This document shows, piece after piece, positions 43,692 through 52,051 of a stretch of 64,000 nt of DNA; position 1 is the first letter of the stretch, and every line of letters starts with the position of its first letter. The notes under the pieces are model-generated. The model was not told where the DNA came from and made no database searches. It saw nothing but the letters and a program-made list of their open reading frames with translations. The translations under genes were made by a program, and so were the position numbers. The stretch is from Tissierella simiarum (GTDB lineage: Bacteria > Bacillota > Clostridia > Tissierellales > Tissierellaceae), in contig NZ_JAHLPM010000011.1 in the NCBI RefSeq assembly GCF_018917865.1, positions 1-64,000 on the forward strand. Direction: 5' to 3'.

Positions 43692-44408
43692 ATGAAGCAT
43701 ATAAAAATTGCGGCTGGATTAGCTCATGTTAATTATGGAAATATTGCAGGAGTAGTAAAAGAAGCTGTAGATGCTGGTGCGGATTATATCCATTCTGATG
43801 CTGCAGATATGCATGATTTAAAAAATCTACAATTGATGGGCGGACATCAAATAATAGATGGTATTAGACCAGTTACAGATAAAATGATTGAATGCCATTT
43901 TTATACAGAAACTTGTGATAGATTGTTTATTGAGAAACTTGCAGATGTAGGAACTGATATGTTAATTTTACCGGCAGAAAATTTTATTGGTGCACCCTTA
44001 GCCTATATTATAAATTATTGTCGTGAGTTTGGAATGAGAATAGGGCTAACAATAGGCTGCTATACACCTTTATCTTTTGTGGAAGAATCTATCTACGATA
44101 TTGATAGACTACATTTAGTTATTCATGGTGTAGATGAAACTGATGGTAAAGATAATTGGGGATGGCGTAAAAGCTCTCTTGACTTAATAAAAAGAGCTAG
44201 GAAATTAATTAATGAAAAGAATCCAAAATGTGAGTTAGCAATAGATGGTGGTATGAGACATAATAATATGGAACAGTTAATTGCATGTAATCCTGATGTA
44301 GTAGTTCTTTCATCAGCTATATTTAAATATCCAGAAGGTATTGCTGCAGGAGTAAAGGCTTGTAGAGAAGCTATAGATGCTGCGGCTATAAAATATGATT
44401 TAAAATAA
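43692..44408 (+). CDS. Ribulose-phosphate 3-epimerase-like protein
   Basis: A 238-residue TIM-barrel of the RPE superfamily. Metal ligands of RPE are seen as IHSDAAD (His, Asp), ECHFYTE (His) and LAIDGG (Asp). The usual MDGHF signature is changed to ADMHD, so the substrate probably differs from ribulose-5-P; such divergent copies occur in PTS catabolic clusters. The ATG at 43692 follows AGAAGGAGTGATTTT; an ATG nine codons upstream overlaps that site. Confidence 0.78.
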   Translation: MKHIKIAAGLAHVNYGNIAGVVKEAVDAGADYIHSDAADMHDLKNLQLMGGHQIIDGIRPVTDKMIECHFYTETCDRLFIEKLADVGTDMLILPAENFIGAPLAYIINYCREFGMRIGLTIGCYTPLSFVEESIYDIDRLHLVIHGVDETDGKDNWGWRKSSLDLIKRARKLINEKNPKCELAIDGGMRHNNMEQLIACNPDVVVLSSAIFKYPEGIAAGVKACREAIDAAAIKYDLK

Positions 44409-44414
44409 TTGAAA

Positions 44415-44458
44415 ATAAAGAAGCTAGAAGAAATATTTATTTCTTCTAGCTTCTTTAT
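44415..44458. terminator. Long hairpin after the epimerase gene
   Basis: A 21-bp perfect stem (ATAAAGAAGCTAGAAGAAAT... with its complement) and a two-base loop. It can act in either direction. Confidence 0.7.
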
Positions 44459-44690
44459 ATATAAGTTTAATTGTTAACTGACTGCCACAATTTTGTGGTG
44501 AAACTTTTTTCTGCAATAAATTACTATTCATAATAAACTATTATATAGAAGATTAAAAATAAAGGTTTCTATCGAAGTGTTCAATAGATAACCATTCAAT
44601 GTATTTAAATTTTAGCATTAAATAAACTTGTACTTATCAGAATATTATAAAAAATTTCACGCTAACAATATTTAAGGGGGTGACTAATGA

Positions 44691-45170
44691 ATGCTTAAAA
44701 AGTTTTTTAATAAAAAAGAAGAGTTATCTTGGATAGTACCTTTAACTGGAACTCTAAAACCGATTACTGAGATGCCTGATCCCGTTTTTTCACAAAAGAT
44801 GATAGGAGATGGTTTTTGTATAGAGCCTACTATAGGTAAAGTATATTCCCCTATAAAAGGAGAGATAGTTTCAATTTTTCCTACGAAGCATGCCATTGGA
44901 ATCAGAGAAGATAATGGTTATGAGATATTGATACATTTTGGAATTGATACTGTAAATCTTAACGGAGAAGGTTTCAATCTCTATGTGAATATAGGAGATA
45001 AGATAGATGCAGGAGATTTATTACTTGATATTGATACTGATAGTATAAAGAATAAAGTACCATCTTTGACTACAGCAGTTATCATTACTAATTTAAATGG
45101 AAAAAATATTAGATTATCAAAACTTGGAGAAGTAAAGCAAGGTGAAACAATTATTTTAAATATATATTAA
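44691..45170 (+). CDS. PTS glucose-family EIIA
   Basis: A 159-residue single-domain Crr-like EIIA. It has the classical layout: PLTGTLKPITEMPDPVFSQK, IGDGFCIEP, and the phosphorylated His in EILIHFGIDTVNLNG. It can serve the EIIA-less EIICB at 38892 and possibly MurP at 11625. The ATG at 44691 follows AAGGGGGTGA. It is followed 24 bp later by the lyase gene. Confidence 0.92.
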   Translation: MLKKFFNKKEELSWIVPLTGTLKPITEMPDPVFSQKMIGDGFCIEPTIGKVYSPIKGEIVSIFPTKHAIGIREDNGYEILIHFGIDTVNLNGEGFNLYVNIGDKIDAGDLLLDIDTDSIKNKVPSLTTAVIITNLNGKNIRLSKLGEVKQGETIILNIY

Positions 45171-45194
45171 TACTGTTTTGAAAGGAGAATATTT

Positions 45195-46580
45195 ATGAAA
45201 TTTATGACAGCAGAACCATTTAGAATAAAAATGGTTGAACCAATTAAAAAAACTACAAAGGAGCAAAGACAAGAATGGCTTAAAGAAGCTAGTTATAATG
45301 CTTTTAAGCTTAAAGCAGAAAATGTTTATATTGACTGTTTAACAGATAGTGGAACATCAGCTATGAGTTGTAATCAGTGGTCAGTATTAATGCTAGGAGA
45401 TGAATCCTATGCAGGATGTAAGAGTTTTTATAAACTAGAAGAGTCTGTTCAAGATATTTTTGGAATGCCTTATGTACAACCGACTCATCAAGGAAGAGCG
45501 GCAGATTATATTATGGCAAAAATTTATGCAAAAGAAGGTAAATATGCTATTGGAAATATGCATTTTGATACATTTAGAGGAAATGCAGAAGTTTTAGGTG
45601 CCTTAGCAGTTGACTATGTTATTGATGAAGGAAAAGATACAGCCAGTGCTGCTCATCCTTTCAAAGGAAACATTGATATTAATAAAATGCAAAGGTTAAT
45701 AGATGAAAAAGGTGCAGAAAATATATCCGTTGTTATTATAACTGTTACTTGTAATAACAATGGGGGACAACCTGTTTCAATGAAGAATATAAAAGAAGTA
45801 AGTGAACTTGCAGGAAAATATAATATTCCAGTAGTAATAGATAGTGCAAGACTTGCAGAAAATGCATATTTCATTCAACAGAGAGAAGAAGGTTATAAAG
45901 ATAAATCAATAAAGGAAATAACCAAAGAAATGTTCTCGTATTGTGAGACAGCTACAATGAGTTCAAAGAAAGATGGACTTGTAAACATAGGTGGACTTTT
46001 TGTAACAAGAAATAAAGATGTTTTTAATATGGCTAATCAGTTAGCTATAGTCCATGAAGGATTCATAACGTATGGTGGTATGTCAGGAAGAGATATGGAA
46101 GCACTTGCTGTTGGATTACAAGAAGCTTGTGATGAACAATACCTTGAATATCGTATAAATCAAGTAAAATATTTAGGAGATAGACTAAAAGAACAGGGTA
46201 TTCCAATCATTGAGCCAACAGGAGGACATGGAGTTTATGTAGATGGCAGAAGGTTTTTCCCTCACATTCCTCAACATGAATTTCCTTCACAAAGACTTGT
46301 ATGTGCACTATATGAAGAAGCAGGGGTTCGTGCAGTTGAATTAGGAGCTTGTGCATTTGGGTCCAAGGATAAGGAAACAGGTGAACCTATATGGCCTGAA
46401 TTAGAAACTATGAGAATATCCATTTCTAGAAGAGTTTATACCAATAATCATATGGATGTTATTGCAAATGCTCTTGGGGAAATTTATAAAAATAGGGATC
46501 AATATAAAGGAATGAAACTTGTATATGAAGGACCAATTACATCTTTAAGACATTTTACAGCTGGGTTTGAATTAATATAA
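45195..46580 (+). CDS. Tryptophanase-like PLP-dependent beta-eliminating lyase
   Basis: A 461-residue enzyme of the tryptophanase/tyrosine phenol-lyase family. Seen are LTDSGTSAMS, PTHQGRAAD, NMHFDTFRG, DSARLAENAYFI, and the PLP lysine in MSSKKDGLV (Lys259). The Asp in FDT and the C-terminal His in LRHFTAG (His453) match tryptophanase. The Arg that marks tyrosine phenol-lyase is replaced (VELGACAFG). It would release indole or another leaving group plus pyruvate and ammonia. Its location in a sugar-PTS cluster is odd, so a different beta-substituted amino acid is possible. Confidence 0.83.
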   Translation: MKFMTAEPFRIKMVEPIKKTTKEQRQEWLKEASYNAFKLKAENVYIDCLTDSGTSAMSCNQWSVLMLGDESYAGCKSFYKLEESVQDIFGMPYVQPTHQGRAADYIMAKIYAKEGKYAIGNMHFDTFRGNAEVLGALAVDYVIDEGKDTASAAHPFKGNIDINKMQRLIDEKGAENISVVIITVTCNNNGGQPVSMKNIKEVSELAGKYNIPVVIDSARLAENAYFIQQREEGYKDKSIKEITKEMFSYCETATMSSKKDGLVNIGGLFVTRNKDVFNMANQLAIVHEGFITYGGMSGRDMEALAVGLQEACDEQYLEYRINQVKYLGDRLKEQGIPIIEPTGGHGVYVDGRRFFPHIPQHEFPSQRLVCALYEEAGVRAVELGACAFGSKDKETGEPIWPELETMRISISRRVYTNNHMDVIANALGEIYKNRDQYKGMKLVYEGPITSLRHFTAGFELI

Positions 46581-46667
46581 TAACATTAGAGCTTTTTAAT
46601 AAAAAACTTTTAAGCTTCAGTAATAGCATACCAACTTATGAGAATTAGGTTTTTCTATATTTAATCA

Positions 46668-46712
46668 AGAGGTGAGAGAAATTAAATAATTTTCTCACCT
46701 CTATTATTTTTT
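46668..46712 (+). terminator. Terminator of the lyase unit
   Basis: AGAGGTGAGA.../...TCTCACCTCT stem with an AT-rich inner part, followed by ATTATTTTTTATT. Confidence 0.75.
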
Positions 46713-46775
46713 ATTAAAGATAGTTTTAATCAATTTATTATAGTATAAATAACTATACTATTGATTATTATTTGC

Positions 46776-46811
46776 AAAATACTAGGTCAATTATATGACC
46801 TAGTATTTTTT
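46776..46811. terminator. Bidirectional terminator before the ADH gene end
   Basis: AAAATACTAGGTCA/TGACCTAGTATTTT, 14 bp perfect with a six-base loop, between convergent genes. Confidence 0.8.
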
Positions 46812-46858
46812 AAAACAATCATTTATAGCCGTTATTAGGGGCGTTATTAGACTGTTAT

Positions 46859-48022
46859 CTATCTAAAGTTTTTTGAATTTAGAATAATTTTTTGTAAATC
46901 TTCTTTATTTCCAAATGGCAATAAATTTAAAATCGGACAGTTAATAATGCTATTAAATTGTTCATCATTTACATTGTAATCATCAAATCTATAATAAAGC
47001 CTTATATCCTTAAGAAACTGCTTAATAATATGACTTAATTTAGCAGAAGCCTCTTCATCTGGTACTGTTTCTAGTGATTCATCAAATATTCTAGCAACGT
47101 TGGCAAATTTAATAATATTTACATTATGCTGTTGATGTAGGAATTCTGGAAATATAAGAGCCAGTGCTTCACCGTGATTAATATCTGTGATACCACCGAT
47201 AATTTCACTTAGTGGATGAGGTGCAGCAGCACCAGCATTTGATAAAGCAATGCCTGCTAAAGTTTGGGCATATAGTAATTGTTTTCTGTATTCAATATTT
47301 TCTAAATTTCTTACTGACTTTATTAAATAATTTTTTATAGATTTTATTGCTTCAATAGATGCCAATTCACTAAAAGGAGAAGCTAGAGGATTTATATAGC
47401 TTTCAAAGGCATGAGCAAAAGCATCAAATCCAGTTGAGGCAGTTAGAGTCTTAGGTAAAGTCAATAATAAATTTGGATCTAAAATAGCGGTATCAGCATG
47501 ATTTAAGGGGTGGAAAATTGTGTATTTCTCCTTTTCCATAGAAATAACTGCTGCTTGTGTCACCTCTGAACCTGTACCTGCAGTAGTAGGTATAGCAATG
47601 TGTGGAATATATTTATTAGATAGAGGCATGTAATTATCATGTGGATTACAATAGGTTTTAAATATATAACTCCAATCAATTTCTTCAAATTCATTAAGTA
47701 GACAAATAGTTTTACCGGTATCTATAGTAGAGCCTCCACCGACAGTTATGATAAAATCTATATGATTTTTTTGAACCAATTTAATTCCCTTTTCTATAAT
47801 TTCCGTAGTAGGATTTGGAATTACTTCATCGAAGTGAATCACCTCTAAATCATTTTTGACTAGGATATCTTTTATTTCTGAATAAAGATTGCCACGGGGA
47901 GGCTTATTTTCAGTTGTTATTAATAAACATTTTTTACCATATGATTTAGCAATATGATTTAATGCTTTTATTTTTCCTACTCCAAAGTATAATTTTGTTG
48001 GAATATTAAAACTTATATTCAT
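46859..48022 (-). CDS. Iron-containing alcohol dehydrogenase
   Basis: A 387-residue group III Fe-ADH. The cofactor loop is VGGGSTIDTGK, followed by PTTAGTGSEVTQAAVIS. Metal ligands are in DPNLL, TGFDAFAHAFESY and the ISDINHGEA... region (GGITDINHGEALAL). It oxidises or reduces an alcohol/aldehyde with NAD(P). The ATG follows AAGGAGAGGAG. It is preceded by the UPF0303 gene 15 bp upstream on the same strand. Confidence 0.9.
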   Translation of the reverse strand: MNISFNIPTKLYFGVGKIKALNHIAKSYGKKCLLITTENKPPRGNLYSEIKDILVKNDLEVIHFDEVIPNPTTEIIEKGIKLVQKNHIDFIITVGGGSTIDTGKTICLLNEFEEIDWSYIFKTYCNPHDNYMPLSNKYIPHIAIPTTAGTGSEVTQAAVISMEKEKYTIFHPLNHADTAILDPNLLLTLPKTLTASTGFDAFAHAFESYINPLASPFSELASIEAIKSIKNYLIKSVRNLENIEYRKQLLYAQTLAGIALSNAGAAAPHPLSEIIGGITDINHGEALALIFPEFLHQQHNVNIIKFANVARIFDESLETVPDEEASAKLSHIIKQFLKDIRLYYRFDDYNVNDEQFNSIINCPILNLLPFGNKEDLQKIILNSKNFR

Positions 48023-48037
48023 ACTAACTCCTCTCCT

Positions 48038-48511
48038 TTACCTTTGTTTTTTTAAGTATTCTTTTATAGCTGTTACAACTAAATCATGATCTTCTTCTGG
48101 TGTTAGACCTGCTACCGTAATGGCACCAATAATGCCTGTGTTTCTTACAATAATAGGAACTGATCCACCAGTAGCTGAGTATTTCTCATTTGGTAATCCA
48201 TATTTATTAAAAAGATTTGTATCATCCTTTGTAAGCTTCGTTGCTATATATATGGAGCTGGTAAAAAAGTGCTGTACAACGTTTCTTTTACGGATAATCC
48301 ATAAATCTTTGTCAGGAGTTGCTCCATCAAAGGAAAAATGAAACAATTGATGATTGAATCTACTTATATCAATAGCTATTGTATAGCTATTATTTCTAGC
48401 AATATTTATTATGTAATTACCGATGTATAGTGCGGTTTCGCTATTAAATTTATCAAATATTAGTGTCTCTAATTCCTGTTCATATCTTTGCAAAAGCATA
48501 TCTATATTCAT
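48038..48511 (-). CDS. UPF0303 (YBR137W/HbpS-like) protein
   Basis: A 157-residue DUF336-type protein. UPF0303 features are ALYIGNYIINIARNN, AIDISRFNHQLFHFSFDG, DKDLWIIRKRNVVQHF and GGSVPIIVRNTGIIGAITVAGL. The broader family includes heme- or cobalamin-associated proteins and yeast YBR137W; no enzymatic role is certain. The ATG at 48511 with AAGGATGGT at seven bases is preferred over the ATG four codons upstream. It forms a two-gene unit with the Fe-ADH. A minus-strand TATAAT (plus 48541-48546) is its likely -10. Confidence 0.75.
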   Translation of the reverse strand: MNIDMLLQRYEQELETLIFDKFNSETALYIGNYIINIARNNSYTIAIDISRFNHQLFHFSFDGATPDKDLWIIRKRNVVQHFFTSSIYIATKLTKDDTNLFNKYGLPNEKYSATGGSVPIIVRNTGIIGAITVAGLTPEEDHDLVVTAIKEYLKKQR

Positions 48512-48822
48512 GATTTCTACCATCCTTGTATTTTTGTTAAATTATATCATAGTTTAAAGTTTCTAATTTATAAATATATTTCTATAATGATATAGTAAAA
48601 AGTTAACATAGTTAATAAACTGGATAGGATACAAGATAATATGAGAATTTAATTAAGTCTTAATCAATGTAAAACTATTACCAGATTGATTTGGAAATAA
48701 TTGATATATTGAAAAAATTGAATCATGCTATTTAGAAATATATAATTATTAAAGAAAGCTTTTAATTTATAACTAGCCAAATTTCTAGCTGAAGGTTCTA
48801 ATTCAATTTTAGGAGAGATGAT
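48512..48822. other. Divergent intergenic region
   Basis: Apart from the minus-strand -10 at 48541-48546, I see no ORF, repeat or hairpin in this AT-rich gap between the UPF0303 and phosphofructokinase genes. Confidence 0.5.
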
Positions 48823-50046
48823 ATGAAAAATTGTATAGTTGCTCAATCTGGAGGTCCTACATCTGTAATAAACTCTAGTGTTGTTGGCGTTGTAATAGGA
48901 AATAAAGAGATAAAACATTATGACAATGTCTATGGAGGTATTAACGGTATTGAAGGAATTTTACAGAATAGAATTATTAATTTATCTGAGTTAACAGATG
49001 AGGATCTAGAATTATTAAAATATACTCCTTCATCTGCATTAGGGTCTTGCAGATATAGAATGAAGGATTTCACTATAAGTGATCAAGAGTATTTAAAGTT
49101 CTTTCAAATATTAGATGAATTAGATATTCAAACTTTTTTCTATATTGGTGGCAATGATTCAATGGATACAGTGAGTAAGCTAAGTAAATATGCTGAACTA
49201 AAGGGAATTGACAAGCAAATCATTGGAATCCCAAAGACAATTGATAATGATCTACTTTATACTGACCATACTCCAGGTTATGGTAGTGCTGCAAAATACA
49301 TTGCTACAGCTACATTGGAAACTTACTTAGATTCCAGTGTATACTCTAATAATGGAATTTTTATTTTAGAGGTCATGGGAAGAAGCGCAGGATGGCTAGC
49401 GGCTAGTGCCGTTCTTGCTGAAATAAATGGACAACCTGTTGTTGATTTCATATATTTGCCAGAGGGAAAATTTTCAAAAGAACAGTTTTTAAATGAAGTA
49501 AACGATAAATTTCAAAAGAAGAATAAAGTTTATATTGTAGTTTCAGAGGGGTTAAAAGATGAGACTGGAGAATATTTGTTTAATACAGCTAATTCTAATA
49601 TACATGATGGATTTTCCCACGTTCAATTAGGAGGAGTTGGAAAATATTTAGAAAGACTAATTGTAGAGAATAGAATAACTTCAAGAGTTAAAACTTTAGA
49701 GCTTGGAGTTACCCAACGTTGTGCTATGCATTTAGCATCTATGACTGATATAGAAGAAGCATATTTGGTAGGTAAAGATGCTCTAAAATGTTCTGTTCAA
49801 GGATATACAGGATTTATGGTAGGGATTAGGAGACTACAAAATAATCCTTATAGAATTGAAACCTATAAAGTTGAAGCCTCTAAAGTAGCAAACAATATAA
49901 AATATTTTCCGAAACAATGGATTACACCAGAGGGTAATAATATAACGCCAGAGGCAGTAGAATATATATCTCCTTTAATTATGGGAGAGCCTAATTTACT
50001 TATCAAAAAAGGATTACCTAAATATATGGATCTAAAAGTCAAATAA
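48823..50046 (+). CDS. Pyrophosphate-dependent 6-phosphofructokinase
   Basis: A 407-residue PFK. The phosphoryl-donor residues are of PPi type: Asp112 in GGNDS (Gly in ATP-PFKs) and Lys138 in PKTIDND (Gly in ATP-PFKs). The first Asp of the usual GGDDS is Asn111 here. Other PFK motifs are AQSGGPTSVIN, TPGYGSAAKY, EVMGRSAGWLA and QLGGVGKYLER. It interconverts fructose-6-P and fructose-1,6-bisphosphate. The ATG follows AGGAGAGATGAT. It is a single-gene unit. Confidence 0.88.
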   Translation: MKNCIVAQSGGPTSVINSSVVGVVIGNKEIKHYDNVYGGINGIEGILQNRIINLSELTDEDLELLKYTPSSALGSCRYRMKDFTISDQEYLKFFQILDELDIQTFFYIGGNDSMDTVSKLSKYAELKGIDKQIIGIPKTIDNDLLYTDHTPGYGSAAKYIATATLETYLDSSVYSNNGIFILEVMGRSAGWLAASAVLAEINGQPVVDFIYLPEGKFSKEQFLNEVNDKFQKKNKVYIVVSEGLKDETGEYLFNTANSNIHDGFSHVQLGGVGKYLERLIVENRITSRVKTLELGVTQRCAMHLASMTDIEEAYLVGKDALKCSVQGYTGFMVGIRRLQNNPYRIETYKVEASKVANNIKYFPKQWITPEGNNITPEAVEYISPLIMGEPNLLIKKGLPKYMDLKVK

Positions 50047-50059
50047 AGATTTAATCAAC

Positions 50060-50103
50060 AATTTTGCCAAAGTTATTTTATAGCTTTGGCAAAATTCATT
50101 TTT
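50060..50103 (+). terminator. Terminator after the phosphofructokinase gene
   Basis: AATTTTGCCAAAG/CTTTGGCAAAATT, 13 bp, with a tail of CATTTTTC. Confidence 0.8.
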
Positions 50104-50297
50104 CATTATAGATATTTTTTAATCTTAACATGAAAAAGCATCGAACTTAGATTTTTATATATCCCTATAATTAATTATATTACAAAAATCATGGGAAATT
50201 ATGGGTGTATGGAAGTGTATATTAAATTATGTATATAGTTTATTGGCAATTTTGTAAATTGGGTAATATAATAATATAAAATAGTTGGAGGAATAAA

Positions 50298-50525
50298 ATG
50301 AAGAAGGTAATAGATTTAAATAAAACTGTTCATGAATTATTTAAAGAAAATCCAGAAATAATTGAGATATTAAAAGAAGTAGGCTTTGATCAAATTGCAA
50401 ATTCAAATATGATAAATACTGTAGGAAAGTTTATGACTGTTAAGAAAGGTGCAAGTATGAAAGGGATAAACTTAGAAAAGATAAAAACATTTTTAATAGA
50501 AAAAGGATATGAAATTAGAGAATAG
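50298..50525 (+). CDS. DUF1858 domain protein
   Basis: A 75-residue small helical protein matching DUF1858: IDLNKTVHELFKENPEIIEI followed by LKEVGFD. It lacks the CxxC-type ligands seen in some fused versions. DUF1858 domains occur alone or with hybrid-cluster and hemerythrin-like proteins; the role is unclear. The ATG follows GGAGGAATAAA. The SRAP gene starts 11 bp after its stop. Confidence 0.85.
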   Translation: MKKVIDLNKTVHELFKENPEIIEILKEVGFDQIANSNMINTVGKFMTVKKGASMKGINLEKIKTFLIEKGYEIRE

Positions 50526-50536
50526 GAGGAAGAATA

Positions 50537-51121
50537 ATGTGTGGAAGATATGCATTAGAGGTAGATATAAATTTTTTAATAGAAAGATATCACACTATTA
50601 TTAATGAAAAAAATTTTTTGCAGAAAGAAGAAGTTTTTCCTACCGATTTAACTTTAATCGTTAGAGAAAACAAAGGAAGGGAATTATCTTTGATGAAGTG
50701 GGGATTTATGCCTGGTTTTGTTACAAGACCTATAATCAATGGGAGAAGTGAAACGATAGATAGTAAGCCTACTTTCAAAATTCCTTTTTTATATAAGAGA
50801 TGTGTTATTCCAGCTACTAGCTTTTATGAGTGGGAAAAGGTAGGAGATAAAAAAGTAAAGAGAAAAATTTTTATAGAAAATGAAAAGGTATTTTCTATGG
50901 CTGGTTTATATAACACATTCAAGGATAAGGAAGGAAAGGAATATGAAGCTTTTACTATAATAACTACTGAAGCTAATGGCACTATAAAAAGGATTCATCA
51001 TAGAATGCCTGTTATTCTTCCTAAAGATAAAGAAGATGAATGGTTAAGAATGGATAATAAGGATTTGTTGACTCTGAAAGAAATGTTATATCCGTCAAAA
51101 GAAAGATTAATAATAGAATAA
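50537..51121 (+). CDS. SRAP domain (YedK/HMCES) abasic-site processing protein
   Basis: A 194-residue SOS response-associated protein. Removal of Met1 exposes Cys2 (MCGRYAL), which cross-links to abasic sites in single-stranded DNA. Other conserved parts are MKWGFMPGFV, NGRSETIDSKPTF, RCVIPATSFYEW and HHRMPVIL, with the catalytic His in the last. It protects abasic sites during replication. The ATG follows AGGAGGAAGAATA. Confidence 0.93.
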   Translation: MCGRYALEVDINFLIERYHTIINEKNFLQKEEVFPTDLTLIVRENKGRELSLMKWGFMPGFVTRPIINGRSETIDSKPTFKIPFLYKRCVIPATSFYEWEKVGDKKVKRKIFIENEKVFSMAGLYNTFKDKEGKEYEAFTIITTEANGTIKRIHHRMPVILPKDKEDEWLRMDNKDLLTLKEMLYPSKERLIIE

Positions 51122-51123
51122 TA

Positions 51124-51156
51124 AAGACTTGTTCCTTAGTGAATAAGTCTTTTACT
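51124..51156 (+). terminator. Terminator after the SRAP gene
   Basis: AAAGACTT/AAGTCTTT stem with a 14-base loop, followed by TACTTTAT; moderate. Confidence 0.6.
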
Positions 51157-51266
51157 TTATATAAATGTATTTTAAAATATTTCATGTTAGATTAGCAACT
51201 TTACTAGTTTTTTGTGAAAAGTTTACTTGAAGTTATCCTAAGCTTAATAGAAAAATAAAATAAATA

Positions 51267-51308
51267 TTGATATATAAGCCTATTTGTTATATTATATATA
51301 TAACAAAT
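51267..51308 (+). promoter_or_regulatory. ABC transporter promoter with palindromic operator
   Basis: TTGATA (51267-51272), 17 bases and TATTAT (51290-51295). The inverted repeat ATTTGTTATA (51282-51291) and TATAACAAAT (51299-51308) covers the -10 and start point, as expected for a repressor site. Confidence 0.6.
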
Positions 51309-51328
51309 ATAATAAGGAGGTTAAAAAC

Positions 51329-52051
51329 TTGCTAAAATTAAAAAATATATCCAAAACTTATAGTAAAGGAACAATAAAAGCTGTAGATAATATAGATTTA
51401 GACATAAAGTCAGGAGAGATATTTGGTTTTCTAGGACCAAATGGTGCTGGAAAGACTACTACAATAAAAATGATAGTAGGTCTTCTAAAACCTGACACTG
51501 GGCAAGTGTTTATTGATAACATAGATGTTTGGAAAAATTCTTTAGAAGCTAAAGCTAAGATTAGTTATGTTCCAGATAATCCTGAAATATATGATAAGTT
51601 AAAGGGCATAGAATATTTAAATTTTATATCAGATATGTATGGAGTACCTAAGAATGTTAGAGAAGAAAAGATGAACTATTATTCAGAAATGTTCAATATA
51701 AAAGAGGCTTTAGGGGATATTATAGGCAGTTATTCCCATGGAATGAAACAAAAATTGGTTTTAACCTCTGCATTAATTCATGATCCTCAATTGTTTATTC
51801 TTGATGAGCCTATGGTAGGACTAGACCCTAAATCTGCCTTTCAGTTAAAAGAGATAATGAGAAAAAGATGTGATGAAGGAAAAACTGTATTTTTCTCTAC
51901 CCATGTTTTAGAAGTAGCAGAGAAATTATGTGATAGAATTGCTATTATAAATAAAGGTAAGATTATAGCTATGGGAACTATGGAAGAATTGAGAAGTCAT
52001 GCAGAGGAAAGAGAGTCTTTAGAAAATATATTCTTGGGGTTGACGGAATAA
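51329..52051 (+). CDS. ABC transporter ATP-binding protein
   Basis: A 240-residue ABC ATPase with Walker A GPNGAGKTT, signature YSHGMKQK (a variant of LSGGQ), Walker B LFILDEPMVGLDP and H-loop STHVLE. It belongs to the CcmA/YhaQ-like exporter group. The TTG at 51329 is selected because AAGGAGG lies eight bases before; the longer frame runs back through the operator. Its stop overlaps the permease start (TAATG). Confidence 0.92.
   Translation: MLKLKNISKTYSKGTIKAVDNIDLDIKSGEIFGFLGPNGAGKTTTIKMIVGLLKPDTGQVFIDNIDVWKNSLEAKAKISYVPDNPEIYDKLKGIEYLNFISDMYGVPKNVREEKMNYYSEMFNIKEALGDIIGSYSHGMKQKLVLTSALIHDPQLFILDEPMVGLDPKSAFQLKEIMRKRCDEGKTVFFSTHVLEVAEKLCDRIAIINKGKIIAMGTMEELRSHAEERESLENIFLGLTE

Noticed and set aside
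45195-46580. Tyrosine phenol-lyase
   Set aside because: The arginine typical of that enzyme is replaced, and the FDT aspartate and C-terminal LRHFTA histidine match tryptophanase.
48823-50046. ATP-dependent phosphofructokinase
   Set aside because: Asp112 and Lys138 occupy the positions that are Gly in ATP enzymes.
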